A stretch of DNA of 64,000 nucleotides, taken from NCBI GenBank assembly GCA_017979445.1, contig CM030711.1:4991221-5055220 (forward strand). The letters run 5' to 3'. The position numbers and the translations under genes were made by a program. Source of the DNA: Akebia trifoliata. Lineage: Eukaryota; Streptophyta; Magnoliopsida; Ranunculales; Lardizabalaceae. A model generated the notes under the pieces. It was given only the letters and a program-made list of their open reading frames with translations. It ran no database searches and was not told the origin of the DNA. This document shows, in pieces, positions 13,698-25,187 of this stretch (position 1 is the stretch's first letter; the number at the start of each line of letters is the position of its first letter).

Positions 13698-14204
13698 ACA
13701 AGGTATATATATATACCATCGGATTTGGATCATAATATTGAGATCCTATGAAACCCAAATCGACAAAAGTCCAATCCATTTTTGTCGAATTGGTTCTGGT
13801 CTGACCCGATTCAATCCTTATTGGATTGGTCCAAATAGAGCTTGGCAACACTTTTTTGGGACAAAACCCTTTACGGAAAGAACAACTTGTCGACCCATTA
13901 TCGTTCTCCTTCACATTGAATAATGTTGGCTTGAGAGAATAAATGGGGGCCTCGTTACAAAATATGGGGTCCAATGTCATTAGCTTTCAGCTTTTGAACC
14001 AATTGGAATGTTGTATTTTAAATCCCTGTTTGATTTGGTTTGGTGTGTTGTTATTTGTTTATGAGCAATATGGAGATGATTCCACAAAGGTTTCAATGAG
14101 ACAAGAAAAAGAAATTAAATTTCAATTTCATATCTTATCTTGCACAAATGATATCGAGATGATTTAGATTAGACATTAGAATCTTACACGATTTTTTATA
14201 AGAA

Positions 14205-14350
14205 TAATGATTTTTTGACGCCCTCATCATAGAACCGTACATCAATTGTCTCGGGATACGTAGAAGCATAAGTACTTTTTCTTATGTATCTCGAAGCAAA
14301 TAATTTACGATTCCATGATGGGGGGGGGGGTCAGATTATCACGAGTAATT
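14205..14350. mobile_element. Hairpin MITE (family B) with G-run
   Basis: Arms gaataatgattttttgacg and the inverse of tcagattatcacga enclose a tctcgggatac / gtatctcgaag core. A run of ten G lies at about 14321-14330. Immediately beyond, an approximately 50-base unit containing attccaacgattcagtttcc is repeated in tandem (about 14346-14421). Confidence 0.45.
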
Positions 14351-14811
14351 CCAACGATTCAGTTTCCAAAATAAATGGCATCGAAACGACTAATTCCAAC
14401 GATTCAGTTTCCAAAATAAATACCATAGGTGTTTTTAGACCATCGGATTTGATAATGCTTCATCATAGACATGAATCTAATTGTTTTTCTTTTCTTAGAA
14501 GATTTGAGTTTTGTTGATTGGAATTTATATTAAATAATACTTTTAAATTATAAAAGTATTAAATTAATTGACTAATACTTTCAAAGTAATCTATCTATAA
14601 TAATGTACATTTAATTAATGCATTATAGGCTAAAAGATACTTTTCGATGATTTATAGGCTTTGGGGATTTTGGTCTAACTTATCATCATTAGGAATCGAT
14701 CCAATTCTGAACTAGAAAAGATGGAATGAAAATCGGGACAATTGATTTCGATTTCAATTATATTAAGCATTCCCAGAGCCACTTTAAGTACTTGGTAATA
14801 TCTTTACAGAT

Positions 14812-14922
14812 ATTCTATTGCCACACCAACTTTTGCTAATGCCATCCCAATTCACATGTAAATCGTGAAAGAATTAGCACACCTTGGAGTGGCATTAACA
14901 AAAGTAGGTGTGGCAATAAAGG
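14812..14922. mobile_element. Small inverted-repeat MITE (family C)
   Basis: Left attgccacaccaacttttgc and right (reverse complement) attgccacacctacttttgt form near-perfect inverted arms of about 27 bases. A relative is at 45165-45291. Confidence 0.55.
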
Positions 14923-15289
14923 CTATCTATATTTATTCATCAGTGGAAATCATACTAAATCGGATTTGGTTCCGCTAAACTATCGGAACTAGAACCAAAT
15001 TAGTTTCAAATAATTCAAGTTTTGGACCCAGAATTGGAATAATTTATTATAATTTTCATTAATGGTAGTATTCCACGTGGCACATCGTGCGTATGTGGAC
15101 CTGGTGACGTAATTAATATTTGTCATTTTTGAGAAATTCAGACAAATAGTATCAAAAGATATAAGGAATCTGAATCTGGAAAAAAGAAATCTTTGACGAG
15201 ATTCGACCTCACGACCTGGCGGTAAAACTACCCCGCTTAGGGTTTTCGAATTACGCCGTTAACGTTAAGTGACGCCGTTAGTACCAGAA

Positions 15290-16812
15290 CAGTTATTTAT
15301 AGATTTCCAAACTCACAGACAGCTTGAGATGTGCGAGTCAAAAGGGGGTGGTTTTCGAGTCGATTTGTCTCTCAGAGAAACTCGAGATCTTAGCAGATCG
15401 GGAAAAATGTAAGAAAAATCCTACATTTTCGCCATTTTCGATCGATTTCTTGTTCTTGATTTTTTTTTTCCCGTCAATGCATCTAAATGTGAATCAATCG
15501 GTACACGAGCGCTAAATCTATTGTTTTTTACGTCGTTTTGGTGAGATTTGTTGATCATCTGTGGAATTGTTGGTGATTTAGTTGCATTTGATGCATTTCT
15601 GTGGTTTTCATGTAAATCGAGGGAGGGAAAAACTGATTTTTTTTTTGGTTTTCTTCGTTAAATTTTTTTTATAAAATACATTGAGTGGTTTTTTTCTTGA
15701 ATTAGTTGCATTTGATGCATTTCTGTGGTTTTCATGTGAATCGAGTTGGGGAGCACGGTTTTTTTTTGTTGGGTTTCTTCGTTTAAGTTGTTTTCTTGGG
15801 TACATTGAGTGGATTTTCCTTGAATTTACTTGTTTTTTTAGTGATATTTAGACGATCTGGTTCTTAATTAGGGATGATATTTCTCTGTTGTTGACTGGAC
15901 CTGAAGACGACAGAATCTCTGTTTTCAATTATCCCAATTTTTTTCCAATTATTTATAATATAGGAAAAAATAGAACTTTTTTTACATAAATTAGAAAAAA
16001 GAGAGTAATTAAACCGTTTAAAATTAACCAATGTGTGCAAACCAAGCAGTATTTTGATGAATTAATGCAATACTTACTTCAATTAGTCCCTCAAATCTAT
16101 TGGGAATTTTAGAATAATTTATATTTAGTAATTATTCTAGTTAGAAGGTTGATAAATGGTTTCACTAATTTCATTTCTTCAATTTAATTACCCTTTATCC
16201 TTAATGGTTTTGTGTTCTTGGACTTGATCTTTTCTTTGTAATTCATCAAAAGTCATATTGTTTTTTGTTCACTCATGCATAACAAAGTGGAATAATTTAT
16301 ATTTAGTAATTAATCTAATTAGAATGTTGATTTATGGTTTTACTAATTTCATTTCTTCAATTTATCTGCCTTTTATATTTAGGATCTAGCATTTTTCATG
16401 TATCAATACTCTTGAATTGGCCTTAAAATTCACGAGCTGTCTTACGGAACAGATTTGGACTTTTCTTTCACAAATGAATTCTCTTTCCAGAGTGAATTAT
16501 TTTCTTTTTTGTTCTCATTATTTTTTTATACTCATCTATTTCTAGATCAGTGTTTTTTATTTTTTGTGGTGTAATTATTTTTCTGATAGTACATTGAATC
16601 ATTGCAAGATTGGTGAATACTCGGTTTCTCAGTTAATTATATTTAAGTTTCAATAAGTCTGTCAAGATTATAGTCTAACAAGGATTAACTTATCTGATAT
16701 TATTATACTAAACAAAATGTAAGGAATTCAATCGAGCTCTTTGTTTATGCTAAATTATGAGAGAAATATGCTATAATGGATGTTATGTAATACTCATATT
16801 TCTGTCTTGCAG
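15290..16812 (+). other. 5' leader exon and leader intron of the WVD2-like gene
   Basis: A non-coding first exon of roughly 120 bases ends at a donor GTAAGA (15409). The acceptor AG at 16811-16812 lies four bases before the ATG at 16817, implying a leader intron of about 1.4 kb. The interior is T-rich and has a duplicated block (attagttgcatttgatgcat at about 15578 and again at about 15703). The transcription start is not determined. Confidence 0.45.
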
Positions 16813-16816
16813 TGCC

Positions 16817-19800
16817 ATGGGGAGGCAAATTATAGAAAGTTGTGCTGACAAGGAGCCAGATGCTGTCATAGTTTATTCAAATGTTGATGCTCGTGTTCAA
16901 GTTAATGAGCACCATGATCTCAAGGAATTGGATAAGCAGATTAAGGGCAATTTGCAAATTCTGGAAGAGAAGAATGAGTTGAAGGACTATGAAGAGAAGG
17001 AACGCAATATGGAACTTTCAGTTGGGGTCACCGAGGAGAATAATATGAAAACTATACCCCTCAAACCAGGCAATAATAATAATTTCAGCGGTACCACGAA
17101 ACCTGTATCAAGAACTTCTGCTGTTGGAAGTGTTCGATTGAACTATACTGTTCCGCATCCATTCGCCCTGGCTACTGAAAAGCGTGCTTCATGTGTAACT
17201 CGTCCTACTGGGGTTGAAACTGCTGCTGGTTGCATCAACAAACCTAGCAATTTGCAATCTCCCAATACTACAAAGAAGCCTCAGGTAGAGAATATTGTTG
17301 AATGAAGGTTTCCAGTGTCTCTTGTTTTTCTTTCACATTCTTTCGTGTGTATTAATCTTATCTCTTTTACAAATTATGTTGCTTTGCTTTCTCAAGTCAT
17401 GCAATGGGTTCATCATTCTTTTATGATTATGCATTGCACCTTTTGTGTTTATATTTCATACCATAAAATCCTCTGCTATGGGCTGCTTTCATTATATATA
17501 AACTAGAAGGTGGCATGTGCGAATGCACATGTATGAAAAGGGCTTATTTTTAATTTTAAAAAATTAATTAAAGGGTATTTTTGAAGATTACATAGTCAAA
17601 AAGGATATTTTTGTAATTTTGAAAATTGACACGTGATTTTAGGGATGTGGGATTGCAACTTTCTTGGTTTTGACCAAAATGACCTTGATTATATTAAGTT
17701 TAAATGTAAAGGTGGGAGCATTTATGGGATCCAAAATTTGGTGTGAAACCACTTCTACTCTGCCTTCTCTCATTATAATAGTAAAGATAAGGAACAGATA
17801 AATTCTCTCTTGCATGCATATTCTATATTCAATTTCTGGAATTTTTTTTAGGTGATGTCTTACTTGTTTTTATTACGCTTTGATGTTTGAGTTCTGTCCC
17901 CAAGCTTTTGGCATGTTTCCAATTTGATTCAATCATACAGTTAAGTTCACGAATACTTTCTTTCTATATTTGTGGAGAAATACTTTGGATTTTGAAATTA
18001 AATAAAGTAGTGTGATAGTAGAGCAAGCACTTGTTGGATGGCTTCTGAAGCCCATACTTTTGAATGAGATACAATAATAGGATCTGTGTGCAATAGTTAG
18101 CTGTTACAAATCTGGGATAAGAGTTCCTCTAATTATGATATTGGGACTTTTGCTATTTATTGCAGCCAAATTCTCCCTTGGCGTCTAGGAAGCTTCTACT
18201 ACCTGATAATAAAAAGCATCTGGATGAAGAAGATACTCACTCCATTGCTTCGTATCCTCTCTTGACTCCCAAAACTTTAGTCCCTTTCAGTGTTTTTCAT
18301 TCATTTTCTTCTTTCAATATTTTTAAAGTTTTGTCTTTGAATTAGCCTTATCCATGCTTAGAACTGCAGCATCTGTGCGGACATTAAAATCGAGGACAAC
18401 CATTGCATCGGCTCCTGTATTTAGAAGCACTGACCGTGCAGAGAAACGAAAGGAGGTACCTTCTTCTTCAAACTTTGCAATTCATTCATTTTGAACTTGA
18501 AATGTAAATTTTGTGGTCCCTTTTTCTTTCTCTATTGTTTTTGCCTCTTTTAGTTTTATTCTAAATTAGAGGAGAAGCACCAAGCTTTGGAGGCAGAGAG
18601 AACTGAGTGTGAAGTTAGAACTAAGGTACATTCCTTCAGTAACACAGAGAATGTCCTGTTGTACCCTAGTACATTCCTCATTTGATTCCTTCAAAACCGA
18701 TAAATGTGTTTTTATAATCTTGCTTCCTTAATCCTTTATGAATCTTACCTTTTTTAGGAAGAACGAGAAGCAGCTCTCAAGCAGCTTAGAAAGAGCTTGA
18801 TATTCAAAGCAAACCCAATTCCAAGCTTCTACCACGAAGGACCTCCACCGAAGATCGAACTTAAAAAAGTAATCTCTATAGACTTTTTGCAATGGCTGTA
18901 AGCATTCATATGGAATTGATGTTCTAGAGATCTTTGAGTCCAACTAGCTAGCCTTCGTAAGGATTTCACCTTATTAAGGGTCCTTGGGCTCACCTTGTGG
19001 CATCCAAAAACATGATCCGATGCTTCATGGTTGTAGAGGACAGAATTCTATGAATTTTGATTTTTTTTTCTTCCAAAAACAGTTATTTCTCACCGTTGAA
19101 TTTTAATTTTAGATTTGGGAGTTAGGTGGAGCTGTCCATTTTCAAAACCATGGATCAAGCCCAAAAGAAATTATTTTTTGATTATATATATATATTGGAT
19201 CTGAGTTTTTCGAATGAAATTTAGAGGGCAGTGGTGTTGGATTGCTAATGTGCTAATCCATTTGAGCAAAACGAACCTTAGTAAGGCTTAATTACTAAGT
19301 TGGTGAGGAAAATGTCTCTCTTCCCCCATTTTTTAGTTTATAGATAATGATATGTTGCATTGAAGTTTAAATGAACACCTGGAACTTTTAGGAGACCTAA
19401 CAATCTGCGGAACAAATGCATTCTGTTTATGTTTTATTTTCGAGTTGTGCTGGAGTGACATCAACATTGTACGTCATATCTCACTTTCATGACGTGGAAG
19501 TGTGGTGGAACCATAGATACTTTTTCACTCGTATCTCAATGAAAAGCATCTATGGTTCCTACACACTTCCACGTCTGGAAAGTGGTATATGAGGTACAAT
19601 CTTGAGGTCACTTCAGCATTATTCTTTATTTTCTTTGTAGGGTGGTTGCTATCCTCGAATATTGTCTAGCTTTTAGCTGCTGAACTGCCCCCATGGCTTT
19701 CTTTACATTACAAACATGACACCTTGTTTCCTTATTTGGAATGGCAGCAACCAACTACTCGTGCAAAATCACCAAAGTTGGGTCGCAGGAAGAGTTGCAG

Positions 19801-20044
19801 TGATGCAGTCAAGCCTTCTCAGGGAGACAACGGAAATGGAGTTTGTCCTCGGGTGAGTCGTCACAGTCTTGGTAGTTTCAAAGAAGATACTAATGCTATA
19901 ACCAGCAAGGATCATACCAATGGTCGGAATGGCAAGGCCACTTGCAAAGTCAAAAGTGAGCCTAAACAAGTGAAAGAGACCACCAAATCTGTTCTTCCCA
20001 AGATAGCTGAGCAGAGGAATGCAGACATCACTGTCCAGTCATGA
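16817..20044 (+). CDS. WDL: WAVE-DAMPENED2-like (WDL) TPX2-domain microtubule-associated protein
   Basis: Microtubule-binding protein of the plant WVD2/WDL family, which bundles cortical microtubules and shapes anisotropic cell growth. Six coding exons read in frame: 16817-17284, 18166-18251, 18362-18455, 18554-18625, 18758-18868 and 19748-20044 (375 aa; all GT..AG). The start MGRQIIES is family-typical and follows an acceptor by four bases; the in-frame ATG at 16757 lies inside the leader intron. The N-terminal half is acidic and low in complexity (residues 1-155). The TPX2 signature spans about 195-275: [18 protein letters not shown], then [12 protein letters not shown], then [20 protein letters not shown] and [11 protein letters not shown]. 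The basic, Ser-rich tail includes [16 protein letters not shown] sits in the last intron. Which WDL paralogue it matches is not resolved. Confidence 0.9.
19442..19624. mobile_element. Mutator-type MITE in last WDL intron, 9-bp TSD
   Basis: Arms gagttgtgctggagtgacat and its rough inverse (aggtcacttcagcattattc) enclose an accatagatac...gcatctatggt core. The element is flanked by identical TTTATTTTC at 19433-19441 and 19625-19633, a 9-base target duplication typical of Mutator-like elements. The same family recurs at 27417-27820. Confidence 0.75.
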
Positions 20045-21875
20045 GCCTCTCGGTGAGTTTCATCTAATTTGAAATTTTAAAAAGAAGAAAAAAAAAGAAA
20101 AGAAAAAGAAAGAAGATAGTTTCTTCTTTTTCTTATCGGTTGTTCCGGAAAAAAAATGGTATGTTTTACTTATATTTTTGCAAGGATTTGTTGCAATTGT
20201 TTATGTGATATATGTGATGTAAATTTTCTGTATGTTGTATCCCTACATATTATATAAAGAGATCCTATTTACTAAACAGAAGAATCTTGACTCCTTAATT
20301 TACCTAATACTTAGAGAAAGATGAGTTGTTTTCTGATTTATTTTCATCAGTTTTGGTTCCAACACATACTTCAAACGTTATGACAAACACCACATACTAT
20401 CATAAAACAAGCAACATAAGGTTAACAAGAAAGAGTTTTTTATTGTACTTATTTACTTGGTTGGTAGCTGTACAGAAGAAGTGATGTTTGATTACTTTTC
20501 TTCAACAAAGGTTGTGTAGGAGGGAAAAACAGCTCTAGATAACAGAGACATCTATTAAGAGTAAAAAATTATTAGGGTGATAATTATTATTTATTTCATT
20601 ATAATAAGCTTAATTATGCTAACTACTTGAAGCAAAAGAAAATCATGTCTGACTCAAAGTGCACGACACCTTGGACTCTAGAAGCTCCTTTGGTATTATT
20701 TTTATCAAAATATTACTTTATGAGAGTGGAGCTTTTTCTATGTATCAAAAGTCTACAATCTTGTATTTGTTTATATAAGTCCGATACTAATATTCAATTT
20801 TAATGAGTTGTTTTGTTGGTGATTAATCTAGGGCCTGTTTGGAAGCAGAGAGTTGGAGGTAAAAATGATATTTTGTGTGTTTGGAATACTAAACTTCAGA
20901 AAGTTAATTGTCCATAACAATCATTTCTTTGAACTGAGTTGAGACTTGAGAGTTTTAACTTGTTATTAAGTAAGATCTGATAGCTTAGACTAGACTGAAA
21001 TATAAGAAAACAAATGATGATGATAGTTCGACCCCAACCCGACCTCTTCCAAAACCTTTATCCCGCAAATAATAAATAGAAAAATCACACTAATGACCCA
21101 TGGATTTGTACCGATTGAAGGATCCATTCAATCAAAGCAGTCTTACACTTCAGAAATTCTGTTCTCGGGAATAGAACTCTGCAAACTAACAGGTGTTAAT
21201 GATGTTTGTAATTAGCTTAATTATTATTATAATTCTTCGAGTTTAGAATACGTTTTATTGAGCTTAAATGCACTTCCCAATAAATTGCTAGTAAACTCGG
21301 TTTTTCGGAATCCATATTGAGGACCACAAGTTTCTTACATTTTGTGAACTATTTTTTCTTACACTTTTGGGAACACACACACAACACAAACACATATGTG
21401 AATGGGATGTCTAACATTTTTTAAAATTTAGAGAAAATTACTAATTTCTGGTTTTTTTCTTTCTTTCTTTCTTTTCTAGTCTCATCATTCATCTATCTCA
21501 TCAACTTTCATTATGTGGACTTGTTGCTTGAATGCCCATCATTCAACTTTTTAAAAGATGGTCGTAAAACTTTCTTCCTTTGGTTTGACAACTCTTTTTT
21601 GACATAAAACTAATTTTATGATCACATTGTCACTAATTTTGTCATCTTTATGCATGATTAACTGAAAATAAGAGGCGTGTTTGATCAAACTAGCTTTCAT
21701 CTATCAGTCTAACTGTTCCAACTAAAGTTGCACTCTATACATTTGGTCTTGATCTATTTATATTAAAGTTCTTAGTTTCTACTTGTCCTTCTATATGATA
21801 AGAACCTAGCCAAAAAATACACAAGTCTTAATGCTACGTGACGTTAAGTACAAACATCATGTTCTTAAATTCTTT
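20045..21875. other. Intergenic, no gene seen
   Basis: The WDL 3' UTR begins here (purine run at about 20082-20115). The rest is AT-rich. About 20832-20900 (gggcctgtttggaagc) resembles one end of a hAT-like element with no partner recognised. Confidence 0.35.
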
Positions 21876-22243
21876 AGGCTATGTTTGGAATGTGAGAAGT
21901 GGAGAGGAGAAATTCATTAAGAGAAGAGAAGAGGAGAAGAGAAACTCAATTTCTCTCCACCATGTTTGGATTGAGAGAGAATTTGGGGGACAACTTTGGA
22001 ATTTTAAAATTTCTTAAAAGTGATCTAGGGGCAGAGATGGAATTATATAATATTTTAAAAGGGTTTCTCTTTGTTTCTTTCTTCTTTTGGAGAGAGAAAA
22101 CTTACATTTTTTTTCTCTCATCTATCCAATTCTTTTCTCTTCTCTTCCCACTTAACAGTCCAAACAAGAGAAATGGAGAGAAACTCATTTATTTTCTATT
22201 CTATTCTCTTCTCTTCTCTCAATTTCTTTCAATCCTAACACAG
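21876..22243. mobile_element. Purine/pyrimidine-rich MITE
   Basis: Left end ggctatgtttggaatgtgag and right end ...ctttcaatcctaacaca are approximate inverted repeats. The left interior is GAGAAGAG-rich and the right interior TTCTCTTC-rich, so the whole element can fold into a long imperfect hairpin. No coding content. Confidence 0.5.
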
Positions 22244-22525
22244 AATAAATGATTTAGACTCTTAGATACCGATTAACAAACCTCTACTAAGTAGATGGAT
22301 CAAACCATTTTTTGTTTCCTAAATTTCTTACTAATAATTTCTACCTTGCTTTCTTAAAATGACCCATCTATATCATAGTTTTGAAACGATTTCTCTCCTC
22401 TTTAATTTGGCCAAAAGTCGATCGGAATTGATTGTTTTTCCTAAAGAACTTGATCTAATTAACTGGTTTAGATGGTTGTGGTGTTTTTCTTTTGTGTATA
22501 ATTATCCAATCTTTAAGTATTTAAA

Positions 22526-22898
22526 GGGTCCCTATCCGTGGCCAACAGTTTGGCAAACATTTGGCAAACACTTTTTCAAAACATGGGTTAGAGATCTTGG
22601 AATGGGCTGATTTTGGTGAGGATGATCTCTACGGTGAGGAGATCATCCTCACCAAAAATCAGCTCATTCCAAAACTTCTAGCCCCATTTTACAAGTTGAA
22701 AAATCGTGAACCGTCCATTTTTGTAAACCATTTTGATGAGGTTAGAAGTTTTGGAATGAGCTGATTTTTGGTGAGGATGATCTCCTCACCGTAGAGATCA
22801 TCCTCACCAAAAATCAGCCCATTCCAAGACCTCTAACCCATGTTTTGAAAAATGTTTGCCAAAATGTTTGCCAAACTGTTGGCCATGGATCGCTACCC
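22526..22898. mobile_element. Complete palindromic Mutator-type MITE (family A), 9-bp TSD
   Basis: Flanked by identical GTATTTAAA at 22517-22525 and 22899-22907. The termini begin GGGT/ACCC, followed by the arm ggccaacagtttggcaaaca and its exact inverse near the right end. Inside are two hairpins built from ggtgaggatgatct / agatcatcctcacc, and a centre matching the left-edge copy. The element is 373 bp with no ORF of its own; apparent ORFs here are by-products of the palindrome. Confidence 0.8.
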
Positions 22899-22907
22899 GT
22901 ATTTAAA

Positions 22908-23495
22908 TGTTTATGATTGATGATAAAAGAAAATTTATAATTGCTTAATTGAATCTAATTTATTTTTCAAATTTAGAAATATATTTTATCAATTAATGTT
23001 GAATTGGTTTGACATATTTGAGTCGGATTAGATGATCCGGGTCTAACTTGATCCAGTGATCCGATCCAGAACCCATTTTTAAAAAAACCATGATCTTTAT
23101 TAACTTCACAGTTAAGTCTGAAAAGCATGTTAGGGTAGGTGTAGAAAGTGGACTCCCATGTCATCTGACCCACCAAAGAATATCTCCTCATCCACACGTA
23201 TATATGACACCATGAAATATAATGCATGGCATATCCCACTCTATCTCTCTCTCTCTCTTTCCCACACACATGAGTTGTTGAGGGGGATGTTGTCTGGTTT
23301 GAGATCATTCATGTGGAACACAAACATAATCTGAGTGACTTCGGACCAGGCTTCATTCCCCTCAACTTGGAAGAATTTAATCATCACCACGATACTTCAA
23401 AGATCGCTGCTTTATAATCATTACTAACCTTCGATCAACTATCAACTATCCAGCTTGATCATCTCAACAAGTAAGTTTTAAATTTAACCTTTTTT

Positions 23496-23527
<32 letters not shown>

Positions 23528-24640
23528 TCAAATTGTCATGAAGTTCTTCCTTCCAAGTCCAATATGTAGAGATTGTAAATAACATATCAATTAATAGAGC
23601 ATCGTCAATCATGCATTGTAATAAGCCATATATTGATACACAAGACCATCTTCTTGAGAAGATTAAGATTTAAAAAAAAAAAAAAAAAAAAGAGATTAGT
23701 TAAGAGTTTGTTTTTAATTAATAAATTAATTTTATGCATTTTTTATATATAAAGTATTGTAAATCATGCATTGTAATAAACCATATATAGATACACAAGA
23801 CCATCTTCTCGTGAAGATTAAGATAAAAAGAAAAAATAGATTAGTTAAGATTTTGTTTTTAATGAATAAGTTATATATATATATATATATATAAATCCTA
23901 ATCTACAACTCTTATGCCATGTTATTGCTTTTTAGAAGGAACGTCTTCATATTCTAAATTTCAATAACCAATTTGATAAGAATAATGAATCTGAAAATAT
24001 TGTAAGTATGACTAAGATCAAACATAGTCATAGATATGTAATATTGGAATAAATTGGTGTGAAATATCAAAGAGTAATATTTACTCATAAATACCATAAC
24101 TCTCCTTCCTTCTTCATCCCCCCTCTTAATTTCTTTGTGTTTTGTCTTCCTGTAAATATTTAGATATCGTGGAAAAAAAATAAATATTTTTTTATTTTTA
24201 TTTTGTATATTTAGAATCAAGATTATATAGGATTCTTGTAAACAAATTGATAAAAGAGGTGTTCAGTGTGAATGCAACTGTTAAAAAAAGCAAGATTTTT
24301 CTTTATCTTTTGGGTTTCTTTAGTTGCTAGGAGTTGGACTTGTATGTGCTTTGCTTGTAGAGAGTTACAAAGAATATAATTTGGGAGCTTTCACTTTATT
24401 GTTATATGAGAGAGGGATTCCTAAAGACTAGTATTACTTATTAAAGTTGGGTTTGAATGTACTTATTTCTTTCAATTAAGACTTTCATCATAACCCAGAT
24501 ACTACCCATGTGGGTTTGAGTGACAAAGAGAAGGAAAAAAAAAAAAAAAAAAAATTCTTTCATCACTATGTGGGTCAGATCTACCTGAAATTTATCATCC
24601 TTTGAGACATTGTGTGAGGGTGGATTCCTAGATCTAGCGA
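22908..24640. other. Intergenic, duplicated AT-rich blocks
   Basis: No gene. A block containing atcatgcattgtaataa and acacaagaccatcttct occurs twice (about 23608-23720 and 23762-23880), each followed by a run of A or TA, giving a roughly 150-base tandem duplication. TA repeats lie at 23873-23892 and a T-run at 23506-23528. Confidence 0.45.
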
Positions 24641-24649
24641 TGCATGTCA

Positions 24650-25005
24650 ATTATCATGAAGACAATACGAAATGAATTCAAAATTTACGTGGTTCAACGA
24701 TGAGAGGTGAGAGAGTTTCACTAGGTTTGAGAAGAAAAACTCTAATCTAACTATGTTAGTCAGGAACGCTTTTGGGTATGCCACATGGAAGGAAAACAGT
24801 CTATAACTAGTCTCCCCACATTGGGTATAGCTGGTTTTTCGTCGACGTGATGCATCTAGAAGCCTTAGTATGGCCAAGAACCTGACAATATTGGCCACGC
24901 TAGTCCTATTCCTTGGAGAATGATTACATCCCTTACTTATATAACTATAGGTTTCCCAGTCCGAAATTAATCTTTCTAAAATCCAAAATACCATATTTAC
25001 CTTTA
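24650..25005 (-). mobile_element. Possible copia-type LTR fragment
   Basis: On the minus strand the sequence ends in gttgaaccacgtaaattttg, a motif often seen near the 3' end of plant copia LTRs. No matching second LTR, primer-binding site or coding region is visible. The overlapping 161-codon ORF has no recognisable domain. Confidence 0.3.
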
Positions 25006-25008
25006 CGA

Positions 25009-25187
25009 ATAATGATTTTCTGACTCCCCCACACTCTCCTGACTTGGCATATGCTAGAATCATATTTTTTTTTTCCAGGCAATTGAGTATCCCGAGAAAA
25101 AAATTAATTGGTTCTAGCACATGCCACGTCAAGAGAGTATGGGGGAGTACGCCAGAGGGGCGAGTTAGAAAATCACGACTCTTTCCT
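25009..25187. mobile_element. Hairpin MITE (family B)
   Basis: Arms aatgattttctgactccccc and its inverse in gggggagtacgcc...gagttagaaaatcacgactc. The core pairs tgctagaatcat with attggttctagca. Flanks acctttacg / tcctttaca are a degenerate target duplication. Confidence 0.55.

Larger units (their letters stand above)
9870..15280. other. Intergenic DNA between the FLK-like and WVD2-like genes
   Basis: Apart from the MITEs listed separately I see AT-rich filler, several old 'ggatcggatttgg'-type repeats (13200-13350, 13700-13880) and no gene. A CACGTG G-box lies at about 15075 (ttccacgtggcac), some 200 bases upstream of the presumed WVD2-like transcription start; its role is inferred only. Confidence 0.4.

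Noticed and set aside
15324..15515. 63-codon ORF in the WVD2-like leader
   Set aside because: It crosses the predicted leader donor and is not conserved in any family I recognise.
22359..22764. ORFs through the palindromic element, and 40053-40337 likewise
   Set aside because: Formed by MITE hairpins and TA repeats; no protein family.
24647..25132. 161-codon ORF on the minus strand
   Set aside because: It runs from an LTR-like fragment into a MITE hairpin, and no family resemblance is visible.
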